From contig JADHVQ010000011.1 in assembly GCA_016783905.1 (NCBI GenBank), forward strand, positions 1 through 42,436: DNA of 42,436 nt, given 5' to 3'. The notes beneath the pieces were generated by a model. It made no database searches and was not told where the DNA came from. It saw nothing but the letters and a program-made list of their open reading frames with translations. This DNA is from Bacteroidales bacterium. Lineage in GTDB: Bacteria > Bacteroidota > Bacteroidia > Bacteroidales > FEN-979. Of this stretch, positions 23,363 to 30,869 are shown piece after piece (the stretch's first letter is position 1; every line of letters starts with the position of its first letter). A program made the translations under genes and the position numbers.

Positions 23363-24664
23363 TTGTTCAAGTATTTCGCCGCTTATCGTAAGGAATGGTT
23401 GATCCTGATCCGGGACCCGGCAGGACTGGTGCTCCTGTTCCTGATGCCGATGGTGATGGTGGTGATCCTCTCTATGGTTCAGGAATTTGGCTGGAGCACA
23501 ATATCCAGGGAGCCCCAGGTGCCGGTATTGTTTGTAAATACAGACCAGGACTCCGTGGGGAACAAGTTTCAGCAGGGATTGACCGAAGCCAAAATATTTA
23601 CCCTGATCTCCCAACTGGATTCTGTTCCGGTTACCCGGGAGGTTGCCCGTCAGAAGGTCCTTGAGGGTGAGTATCAGATTGCTGTGGTCATACCCGAGCG
23701 CACCTCCGAACGCATCCGGGCTAAAATCAGGCTTCTGGTAAATAAAACGATGACGAGTCTGATGATGCCTGACCAGAATTTCCTGGCCGGAGTCACCAAT
23801 ACCGATTCGGTGGAGGTGATCATCTATTTTGATCCTGCCGTAAGAAACTCGTTCCGGAATGCATTTCTAAGTTCTACCCGTGAATTCAATTCAAAGATTG
23901 AATCCCGGATGATCTTCGAGACCTTCCAGGATGAACTGCGGAAACTCTTCCCGGGATTTAATATGCCGGTGATCGATTATGAACCGTCTGTCTACTTCAA
24001 AGAGATCTTTCCGTCGGGCGTAGAAGAGGAGATCCTTCCATCAACCACACAGCATAATGTTCCCTCCTGGGCCATCTTTGCCATGTTTTTCATCGTGGTA
24101 CCTCTCACCAGCAGCATCATCAAGGAACGGGAAGAGGGAAGCCTGATCCGGCTCATGACCATTCCCGTCACCTATATGACCATATTCATGGCTAAAGTCG
24201 GTGTGTATCTGTTCGTCTGCTTTATTCAATTCTTGCTGATGGTGCTTGCCGGGATATACGTGCTTCCGTTATTCAATATGCCCCCTCTGGAGGTGGGTGC
24301 CAATTACCTGGCTATTGCCATTATGACGATCGTATCGAGCCTTGCGGCGTTAGGATATGGGATCCTCCTTGGGACCCTATCCAAAACCCATCAGCAGGCG
24401 GCCGCTTTCGGGTCTGTCTCCATCGTGGTACTGGCCGCCATGGGCGGACTATGGGTGCCGGTCTACCTGATGGGATCCTTTATGCGGCATCTGGCCACCT
24501 TTTCTCCGCTGAACTGGGCTCATGCCGGCTTTCTGGACATCTTCCTGAGGGGAAGCTCCCTGATGGATGTCTTTCCAGAGATCATCAAACTTCTTAGCTT
24601 TTTTGCCGTCACCATCACCATTGCAGCGATCTACCGGACACTTAAACCTCCAATCAGCACGTGA
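23363..24664 (+). CDS. ABC-2 type permease
   Basis: A 433-residue permease with one N-terminal helix (about residues 14-32), a large periplasmic domain (about 40-220) and five to six helices in the C-terminal half (SWAIFAMFFIVVPLTSSIIKE, then several more), the fold of ABC-2 exporters with an extracytoplasmic domain. The N-terminal helix begins so early that the start must be near TTG 23363; no ATG is available before the helix. A repeat tract immediately upstream may have replaced the original start region. It ends in a GTGA overlap with the thioesterase gene. Confidence 0.85.
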   Translation: MFKYFAAYRKEWLILIRDPAGLVLLFLMPMVMVVILSMVQEFGWSTISREPQVPVLFVNTDQDSVGNKFQQGLTEAKIFTLISQLDSVPVTREVARQKVLEGEYQIAVVIPERTSERIRAKIRLLVNKTMTSLMMPDQNFLAGVTNTDSVEVIIYFDPAVRNSFRNAFLSSTREFNSKIESRMIFETFQDELRKLFPGFNMPVIDYEPSVYFKEIFPSGVEEEILPSTTQHNVPSWAIFAMFFIVVPLTSSIIKEREEGSLIRLMTIPVTYMTIFMAKVGVYLFVCFIQFLLMVLAGIYVLPLFNMPPLEVGANYLAIAIMTIVSSLAALGYGILLGTLSKTHQQAAAFGSVSIVVLAAMGGLWVPVYLMGSFMRHLATFSPLNWAHAGFLDIFLRGSSLMDVFPEIIKLLSFFAVTITIAAIYRTLKPPIST

Positions 24665-25083
24665 ACAAAGATCTTGTTGAACGAATTGAAATAAAAATCA
24701 GGTTTGGAGAGGTGGATTCCATGAAGATTGTCTGGCATGGGAATTACCTGAAGTATTTTGAAGATGGCCGGGAAGCGTTCGGCGAGCGGTATGGCCTTGG
24801 GTACCTGGATGTTTTTAATCACCATGTCATGATCCCTATCGTCAAGGTTCAGTGTGATTTTATCAAGCCGCTCGAATATGGAGACAGCGCCATTGTTGAG
24901 ACCAGGTTTGTGAATTCGGAGGCAGCTAAGATCATTTTTGAATTCAGGATATTCAGGAAATCTGATATGGAGCTGGCGGCCACCGGTAGTTCAGTACAGG
25001 TTTTCCTCACGCCTGAGGGGGAGCTGTTGCTGACAGCCCCGGAGTTCTTCATCGGGTGGAAAAAACATTGGGGTCTTATCTGA
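24661..25083 (+). CDS. 4HBT-type acyl thioesterase (YbgC-like)
   Basis: A 140-residue hotdog protein with the 4-hydroxybenzoyl-CoA thioesterase pattern VDSMKIVWHGNYLKYFEDGREA (quoted in outline): the Asp and the His-Gly-Asn-Tyr stretch form the acyl-CoA/ACP hydrolase site. It starts with GTG 24661, overlapping the permease stop. It could release or edit mis-primed chains from ACP, as the small thioesterases of aryl polyene clusters are thought to do. A second 4HBT protein lies at 34623. Confidence 0.85.
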   Translation: MNKDLVERIEIKIRFGEVDSMKIVWHGNYLKYFEDGREAFGERYGLGYLDVFNHHVMIPIVKVQCDFIKPLEYGDSAIVETRFVNSEAAKIIFEFRIFRKSDMELAATGSSVQVFLTPEGELLLTAPEFFIGWKKHWGLI

Positions 25084-25093
25084 CATTCAGGTT

Positions 25094-26266
25094 ATGCTAC
25101 CAGTGTATATCGCCAGCGACAACATCATCACCTCCCTTGGGAACACTACTACCAGGAATATGGAGGCATTGAAGGCCGGTCGAATTGGGATCAGCATCCA
25201 TACGGATCCACTTCTTTTTCCCTCCCCGCTTCCGCTCTCCCTGGTTGATACCGGGTTGGTGGAAGAACAGTTTCAGGCGATTCTGGAACACCATCAAAAG
25301 AAGATCGATCCCGGGGACTTTACCCGTCTGGAGAAACTCCTCATCATTTCGATTCATGAAGCCATCTGTAAGCTTTCATACAATTTCATGAGTCGGAAGA
25401 CCCTCTTCGTGCTTTCCACCACAAAGGGGAATATAGAACTGTTGGAGGCCAGGTATCAGGGGCGCTTCCCTCATCGCCGGATTTTTTTATGGGAGATGGC
25501 CCGGATCGTTGGTGATTTCTTCGGGTTTGTCCATCCCCCCTTGATCATCTCCAATGCCTGTATTTCCGGCATCATGGCGCTGCTGACCGCATTCCGGTAT
25601 CTGCGGTCCGGCAATTTCGACCATGCCATCGTGAGCGGCGGAGATATCCTCACAGAGTTTGTGATCTCAGGATTTCAATCCTTTCAATCACTCAGTCCTA
25701 CCCCCTGTCGCCCTTACGATGCCGGTCGTGACGGCCTTTCCCTGGGTGAGGGAGCAGGTACCATGGTGTTGACCACCAGGATGGAAAACAAACCTGCAAA
25801 CCACGTGAGGGTGACCGGAACAGCTACTTCAAATGATGCAAACCACATTTCCGGGCCTTCCCGTACCGGGGAAGAGCTCAGTTTTGCCATCCTGAATGCC
25901 ATGTTGGAGGCAGGTCTCTCCGCCAGGGATATCGGATTTATCAATGCCCATGGAACAGCTACCCCATTCAATGATGAGATGGAGTCGAAAGCCATTGTCC
26001 TGGCCGGTTTGACGGAGGTGCCTGTGAACAGTTTCAAAGGTTTCTGGGGCCACACCCTGGGTGCAGCCGGACTGATAGAGTCGGTGGCCGCGATCCATTC
26101 ATTGCAGGAACAACAACTGATCAGGTCGGCAGGATTTGAATCCCTGGGCGTACCTGAACCGATCCACGTTATTGTCAACAATGAAGAGAAGCAGATGAAA
26201 AGCTGCCTGAAGACCGCTTCCGGATTCGGAGGATGTAATGCAGCTATCGTTTTTGAAAAAGTGTGA
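25094..26266 (+). CDS. Beta-ketoacyl-ACP synthase (divergent, active site kept)
   Basis: A 390-residue thiolase-fold protein. Cys156 lies in SNACISGIM, the first His in INAHGTAT, and the second in FWGHTLGAAG with an upstream Lys (SFKG). The active site looks complete, although the N-terminal half (residues 30-90) is less like standard FabF than that of the other synthases. It probably catalyses one of the condensation steps, perhaps an initiating or special one, and could pair with the half-length protein encoded immediately downstream, with which its 3' end overlaps (GTGA). Confidence 0.85.
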   Translation: MLPVYIASDNIITSLGNTTTRNMEALKAGRIGISIHTDPLLFPSPLPLSLVDTGLVEEQFQAILEHHQKKIDPGDFTRLEKLLIISIHEAICKLSYNFMSRKTLFVLSTTKGNIELLEARYQGRFPHRRIFLWEMARIVGDFFGFVHPPLIISNACISGIMALLTAFRYLRSGNFDHAIVSGGDILTEFVISGFQSFQSLSPTPCRPYDAGRDGLSLGEGAGTMVLTTRMENKPANHVRVTGTATSNDANHISGPSRTGEELSFAILNAMLEAGLSARDIGFINAHGTATPFNDEMESKAIVLAGLTEVPVNSFKGFWGHTLGAAGLIESVAAIHSLQEQQLIRSAGFESLGVPEPIHVIVNNEEKQMKSCLKTASGFGGCNAAIVFEKV

Positions 26267-26916
26267 AGATGGATCAGGTCATTTCAACATATTCACAGAT
26301 AAAGCCGTTCCAGATCAGGGTCAATGGACGATTAGAATATGATGATAAAAATTTTATTACTTTTGCGGAGTTCATAAAGCCGTTCTTTAAGAGACTCAAC
26401 CTGGGATACCCGAAATTTTACAAAATGGACTCCCTGAGCAAACTTGGGTTTATCGCTGCAGAATTGGTTCTCAGACAGGTGAACCTCGATCTTTTTGATA
26501 ACAAACGTGTGGGTATCGTATTGGCGAATAGAAGCTCCAGTATGGATATTGACCTGGTCCACCAGGAAAGTATCAACGACCGTTCGCACTATTTTCCAAG
26601 CCCATCGGTGTTTGTCTACACCCTCCCCAACATCATGATCGGGGAGATTTGTATTAAACACCGGCTAAAAGGGGAAAATACGTTTCTCATCTCAGAGAAA
26701 TTTGACAGCAGGCTCCTGTTCGACTATGTGAACGAACTTTTTCAGCACCACCGGGTGGATGCATGTCTGACTGGATGGGTGGAACTTCTGAAGGAACAGT
26801 TTGAGGCTCTGCTGATGTTCGTTGAACCGGCCGGAAAAGCAGTTTCGGAGGAAAAAGCTGGGATGATGATCCCTTTCTCCGAAGAGGCAATGGATGAATT
26901 ATATAAAACAATGTGA
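26263..26916 (+). CDS. Half-length ketosynthase-like protein without catalytic Cys
   Basis: A 217-residue protein that resembles only the N-terminal half of a ketosynthase: MDSLSKLGFIAAEL and VGIVLANRSSSMDID match the region before the nucleophile, and the PNIMIGEICIKHRLKG stretch the helix near it. At the nucleophile position it has LISEKFD with no cysteine. It cannot condense by itself and may be a structural partner, like a chain-length factor. The start is GTG 26263 (overlap with the preceding stop) or ATG 26269. Its place between a synthase and an ACP suggests a complex. Similar short proteins occur in Bacteroidota polyene-type clusters as far as I recall. Confidence 0.65.
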   Translation: MKMDQVISTYSQIKPFQIRVNGRLEYDDKNFITFAEFIKPFFKRLNLGYPKFYKMDSLSKLGFIAAELVLRQVNLDLFDNKRVGIVLANRSSSMDIDLVHQESINDRSHYFPSPSVFVYTLPNIMIGEICIKHRLKGENTFLISEKFDSRLLFDYVNELFQHHRVDACLTGWVELLKEQFEALLMFVEPAGKAVSEEKAGMMIPFSEEAMDELYKTM

Positions 26917-26926
26917 CAAGGCAATT

Positions 26927-27187
26927 ATGGAAGAATTAATTGAAAAACTGAAGGAAGAAGTCATACATCAACTTAACCTGGAAGATATATCCCCGGAGGA
27001 TATTGAACCTGACTCGCCGCTGTTTGGAGAAGGGCTCGGACTCGATTCGATTGATGCACTCGAACTCATCGTTCTTTTGGAGAAAAACTACGGATTGAAA
27101 ATTGAAGATCCCAAAGACGGGAAAAAGATATTCCATTCAATCAGAACGATGGCCGAATACATCACAGAGCCACAAAAAGTCTGCTGA
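26927..27187 (+). CDS. Acyl carrier protein (second)
   Basis: An 86-residue acidic protein with the phosphopantetheine site LGLDSIDALEL (Ser41). ATG 26927 is preferred: the frame opens at 26894, but that start would lie inside the preceding gene and add a non-ACP peptide. The stop is directly followed by the ATG of the next ketosynthase (27188), so the two are coupled. It is clearly distinct from the ACP at 18154, which may mean separate starter/extender carriers. Confidence 0.9.
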   Translation: MEELIEKLKEEVIHQLNLEDISPEDIEPDSPLFGEGLGLDSIDALELIVLLEKNYGLKIEDPKDGKKIFHSIRTMAEYITEPQKVC

Positions 27188-28393
27188 ATGGCCAGGCGGG
27201 TAGTGGTTACCGGTATTGGCATCCTTTCCAGCATCGGCAGGAACCTCCCTGAAACCATCGATTCGATCCTCCAATCCAGATCGGGGATTGGAAAACTTCA
27301 ACACCTCGATACCCCTCACAAAAAAGAGTTCCCCTTCGCAGAGGTTCCATGGAGCAATGATCAACTGGTTGAGCTGGCTCAACTAACTGATTCCGAAGGA
27401 TATTCACGGAATGCCCTGTTAGGGGTGATTGCGGCCCGGGAAGCGTTTCACCATGCCCGGCTTCCCCATCTTCCTCCCCTCAGAACTGGTTTAATTTCTG
27501 CTACCACGGTGGGCGGTATGGATAGATGCGAGCTCTATTTCAACGACTTTCTGACCAACGACTCGAAAAACATCTACATCGATGTGTACGATTGTGCCGA
27601 CAGTACCGAGAAGATCGCGGATATCCTGCATATACGGGATTATGTAACGACCATCAGCACAGCCTGTTCCTCGGCTGCCAATGCCATTTTACTTGGGGGC
27701 AGAATGATTCGTAGTGGCCAGCTTGACCGCGTGATTGCCGGGGGCACTGAGGCGCTTACCACCTTCCATGTGAATGGATTCAATGCACTCAAGATCCTGG
27801 ACAAGATTCCCTGTCGCCCCTTCGATGCCAACCGGAACGGGATCACGCTGGGTGAAGGAGCTGCTTACCTTGTTCTTGAGGCAGAAGAAGCTGCCCGTGC
27901 TGGCAAGCGGGAGATTCTTGCAGAGTTAACCGGCTACGGGAACGCATGCGAAGCCTTCCATCAGACAGCCTCCGCTCCGGATGGAAAGGGAGCCTTCCTG
28001 GCGATGGAGAGAGCGCTGCAGGTCAGTGGAACCGATCCTTCGGAGATCGACTATATCAATGCGCACGGGACAGGGACAGACAATAACGACATTGCTGAAG
28101 GAGTTGCCATCGAACGATTGTTCGGAAAGAGGATCCCGAAAGTCAGCTCCACGAAGCCACTCACCGGTCATATGACCAGCGCTGCAGGTTCAGTTGAAGC
28201 GATCCTCTCCATCCTCTGCCTTACCCACCGGCTGATCCTGCCCAACCTGAACTTCACAACCCAAATGCCGGAATTGAATTTCACCCCGGTCACCACACTG
28301 ATCCGGGATATCGATGTGAAAACGGTGTTGTCCAACTCCTTTGGATTTGGCGGAAACAATACGTCGCTCATTTTTAAAAAAACTCCAATTTGA
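27188..28393 (+). CDS. Beta-ketoacyl-ACP synthase, KS of first KS/CLF pair
   Basis: A 401-residue FabF-type enzyme with Cys160 in STACSSAAN, His in INAHGTGTDNND, Lys in SSTKPLTGH and the second His in the same motif. It has a C-terminal LSNSFGFGGNN. The gene following encodes a ketosynthase homologue lacking the catalytic residues; this layout matches KS-alpha/KS-beta (chain-length factor) pairs, in which only the alpha subunit condenses. A second such pair follows at 29640 and is closely similar, so the pair has been duplicated. The 3' end runs into a repeat tract (28387-28425). Confidence 0.9.
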   Translation: MARRVVVTGIGILSSIGRNLPETIDSILQSRSGIGKLQHLDTPHKKEFPFAEVPWSNDQLVELAQLTDSEGYSRNALLGVIAAREAFHHARLPHLPPLRTGLISATTVGGMDRCELYFNDFLTNDSKNIYIDVYDCADSTEKIADILHIRDYVTTISTACSSAANAILLGGRMIRSGQLDRVIAGGTEALTTFHVNGFNALKILDKIPCRPFDANRNGITLGEGAAYLVLEAEEAARAGKREILAELTGYGNACEAFHQTASAPDGKGAFLAMERALQVSGTDPSEIDYINAHGTGTDNNDIAEGVAIERLFGKRIPKVSSTKPLTGHMTSAAGSVEAILSILCLTHRLILPNLNFTTQMPELNFTPVTTLIRDIDVKTVLSNSFGFGGNNTSLIFKKTPI

Positions 28394-28425
28394 TATTTGA
28401 TGCTTGATTATTGATTCTTGATATA
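28387..28425. repeat. Near-heptameric repeat (ttgatat / ttgatgc / ttgatta units)
   Basis: Units of the type ttgatat, ttgatgc, ttgatta and ttgattc form the end of the KS gene and the gap to the next gene. The TGA stop of the KS gene lies inside the tract. Confidence 0.75.
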
Positions 28426-29519
28426 TGGCTCCTTTCATAAACGGCATAGGCCTCATATCTCCCCAACAGACTACCAACCCGGGGGTGTTTCTTCCCGAAG
28501 TGATGGAGTATGCCGTAGATTTCCTGAGAGCGGTTGACCCGAATTACAAAGCATATATCAACCCGCTGGCTGCCCGCCGGATGAGCCGGCTCATCAAGAT
28601 GGGGATCACCTCGGCAAAAATCGCCCTCATCGACGCAGGAATGCTCCCCTCCCCTAAAGGGGAGGGGTCGGGGGTGGGGTCATCCCCTGATGCCATCATT
28701 ACCGGTACCGGCCTCGGATCTGTTGAAGACACAGAAAAGATCCTGACCGGGATGAACGCCGGTGAACAGCTGATGAATCCAACTCCCTTTATCCAATCTA
28801 CCTACAACACCATCAGCTCCCAGATCGCAATCACACTCAAATGTCACAATTACAATTCCACCTATGTGCACCGCTCCTTCTCTTTTGAAAGTGCACTTCA
28901 GGATACCCTGCTGCAGTTTGCCGAAGGAGCCGCCATGACAGTCCTCGTGGGTGGCATCGATGAAATGACCGACAACCACCTTCAGATCACCCGGCGGGCA
29001 GGGCACTGGAAGATGAGCCCGGTGAATAACCTGCAGTTGCTCTCCACCAGAACCTTCGGTGCACTGGCCGGAGAGGGCGCTGCCTATTTCCTGCTGGGGA
29101 ACCAATCCACAGCCTCTACGTATGCCACCCTCAGGGATGTGAAAACCATTTACAAGCTGGAAAAGCCCCTGAAACTGGAAGAGGCAATTCACGATTTTCT
29201 TTCTGTTAATAATTTGAATGTAAATCAGTTGGATGTTGTAATCCTAGGGTACAATGGGGACTTTCATTTTGATGCTGTATACGACCAACTGGGGTCAGGT
29301 ATCTTCAACGGGACACAGCAGGTTTGGTATAAGCATCTTTGCGGAGAGTATTATACCTCTACCGGTTTCGCCCTCTGGCTGGGAGCCAATATCCTGAAAC
29401 ATCAGATGATTCCGGCTGCGGTCAAGTTCAACAACATGCCCTCCGAAAGGTTACAGAATATCCTGATCTACAACCAGTATCGAAACATCAACCACTCGTT
29501 GCTCCTGCTCAGCAGGTAG
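28425..29519 (+). CDS. Ketosynthase-like chain-length factor, first copy
   Basis: A 364-residue thiolase-fold protein aligned with the neighbouring KS but without its active site. The nucleophile region reads TYVHRSFSFESA (Ser at the Cys position), the first His motif is replaced by VILGYNGDF, and the GH motif by LCGEYYTSTG. It is therefore probably the non-catalytic partner of the KS at 27188. Residues ~74-85 (LPSPKGEGSGVGS) come from a palindromic GC-rich repeat (28645-28680) that the second copy carries at the same position. ATG 28425 follows a repeat tract. Confidence 0.8.
   Translation: MAPFINGIGLISPQQTTNPGVFLPEVMEYAVDFLRAVDPNYKAYINPLAARRMSRLIKMGITSAKIALIDAGMLPSPKGEGSGVGSSPDAIITGTGLGSVEDTEKILTGMNAGEQLMNPTPFIQSTYNTISSQIAITLKCHNYNSTYVHRSFSFESALQDTLLQFAEGAAMTVLVGGIDEMTDNHLQITRRAGHWKMSPVNNLQLLSTRTFGALAGEGAAYFLLGNQSTASTYATLRDVKTIYKLEKPLKLEEAIHDFLSVNNLNVNQLDVVILGYNGDFHFDAVYDQLGSGIFNGTQQVWYKHLCGEYYTSTGFALWLGANILKHQMIPAAVKFNNMPSERLQNILIYNQYRNINHSLLLLSR
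28645..28680. repeat. GC-rich palindromic repeat (cccctcccc...ggggagggg) in first CLF gene
   Basis: Segment cccctcccctaaaggggagg followed by ggtcgggggtgggg contains an inverted repeat of cccctcccc with ggggagggg around aaa, then degenerate copies. It is read in frame and is matched by 31096-31130 in the paralogue. Confidence 0.9.
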
Positions 29520-29525
29520 AACCTG

Positions 29526-29595
29526 TTTTTCGCTCTGAGCCCTGTGCCCCTGTGCCCTTGTGCCTTTATGCCTCCTTTGTGCTCTCCGTGGTTAA
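29526..29595. repeat. Repeat tract (ctgtgcc / tgtgccc units) between the KS/CLF pairs
   Basis: Successive units such as ccctgtg, cccctgtg, cccttgtg and cctttatg, then tttgtgctctccgtggttaa, fill most of the 120-nt gap between the two KS/CLF pairs. They precede the -7 box at 29607. Confidence 0.75.
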
Positions 29596-29606
29596 GATTT
29601 TTCTGT

Positions 29607-29614
29607 TAACTTTG
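29607..29614 (+). promoter_or_regulatory. -7 box TAACTTTG upstream of the second KS/CLF pair
   Basis: TAACTTTG matches TAnnTTTG and ends 25 nt before the ATG at 29640. It could give the duplicated pair its own transcript. Confidence 0.5.
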
Positions 29615-29639
29615 CAGCCGCATTAATTCCCTGAACTGA

Positions 29640-30854
29640 ATGTCGAAACGCATCTATATCACCGGGATCGGGATCATCTCTGCCATTGGGAACAATGTAG
29701 CCGAAGTGCTCTCTTCACTGGAAGCCGGCAAAACAGGTATCGGGGAGATCACCCTCTTCCCAACCCTTCATCAGGGATCGCTTCCCATGGCAGAAGTGAA
29801 GCTCTCTACGGCTCAGATGCTTAACCTGACGGGCCAGGAGGGAAGTGAGGATTTTACACGAACTACCCTGCTTGGAATGATTGCCGCGAAAGAGGCCCTG
29901 AATTCTGCGGGAATTAAAGATGTATCAACCCTGAGAACCGGGCTGCTCTCTGCCACCACAGTGGGCGGAATGGACCGGAGTGAAGGCTTTTACAAGAAAT
30001 TCCTGGAAGATCCTGCAAAAGGGCGCCTGAAAGATGTGATCAATCACGATTGCGGTGACAGCACCGAGCGTATCGCTGCTTACCTGGGGATCAATTACCT
30101 GATCTCAACCATCAGTACGGCTTGTTCCTCTTCTGCCAACTCCATCATGTTTGGTGCCGATCTGATCCGCAGCGGAAAACTTGACCGGGTGATCGCCGGA
30201 GGAACCGACTCAGTTACCAAGTTTACCCTCAACGGCTTCAATACCCTGATGATCCTGGATAAAAGAGGATGCCATCCCTTTGATGAACACAGGGCGGGAT
30301 TAACGCTTGGGGAAGGCGCTGCTTATGTGGTGCTTGAGTCCGAAGAAATGGTAAGAAAAGAGGGGAAACAGCCACTGGCTGAACTCACCGGGTACGGAAA
30401 TGCTAACGATGCATACCATCAGACGGCCAGCTCACCCGATGGAACAGGAGCCTTTTTAGCCATGACCAAAGCCCTGGAAATGAGTAAGTTGAAGCCATAT
30501 GAAATTGATTATATCAACGTTCATGGAACCGGAACTGAGAATAATGACCTCTCTGAGGGGATTGCCCTGGAGCGGATCTTTGATCCGGTTCCTCCCTTCA
30601 GCTCAACGAAAAGCTTTACCGGTCATACACTTGGGGCTGCAGGAGCAGTTGAAGCGGTGATTTCGATCCTCTCCATCTGCCAGGGGATGATCTTTCCGAA
30701 CCTCAACTGGTCGACCCCCATGAAAGAGTTGACGATCGAGCCTGTTACTCAACTTCTGAAGAAGAGGTCTATCCGGCATGTCCTCTCCAACTCCTTTGGT
30801 TTCGGAGGCAATAACTCCACCCTGATCCTCTCTCAACCTCCACAATCTGTGTAA
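29640..30854 (+). CDS. Beta-ketoacyl-ACP synthase, KS of second KS/CLF pair
   Basis: A 404-residue FabF-type enzyme, closely similar in order and sequence to the synthase at 27188. Examples are LLSATTVGGMD, DSTERIA, STACSSSAN with Cys162, INVHGTGTENNDLSEG, and FSSTKSFTGHTLGAAG. All three catalytic residues are present. With the following non-catalytic homologue it forms the second KS/CLF pair. The two pairs may set different chain lengths or act in sequence; that is inference. The last residues (PPQSV) and the stop codon come from a repeat tract (30838-30869). Confidence 0.9.
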   Translation: MSKRIYITGIGIISAIGNNVAEVLSSLEAGKTGIGEITLFPTLHQGSLPMAEVKLSTAQMLNLTGQEGSEDFTRTTLLGMIAAKEALNSAGIKDVSTLRTGLLSATTVGGMDRSEGFYKKFLEDPAKGRLKDVINHDCGDSTERIAAYLGINYLISTISTACSSSANSIMFGADLIRSGKLDRVIAGGTDSVTKFTLNGFNTLMILDKRGCHPFDEHRAGLTLGEGAAYVVLESEEMVRKEGKQPLAELTGYGNANDAYHQTASSPDGTGAFLAMTKALEMSKLKPYEIDYINVHGTGTENNDLSEGIALERIFDPVPPFSSTKSFTGHTLGAAGAVEAVISILSICQGMIFPNLNWSTPMKELTIEPVTQLLKKRSIRHVLSNSFGFGGNNSTLILSQPPQSV

Positions 30855-30869
30855 TCTGTGAGCCCTGTG
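30838..30869. repeat. Heptameric repeat (aatctgtg units) bridging KS and CLF genes
   Basis: Units caatctgtg, taatctgtg and gccctgtgg span the junction. The tract supplies the TAA stop of the KS gene at 30852 and the GTG start of the CLF gene at 30858. Confidence 0.75.
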
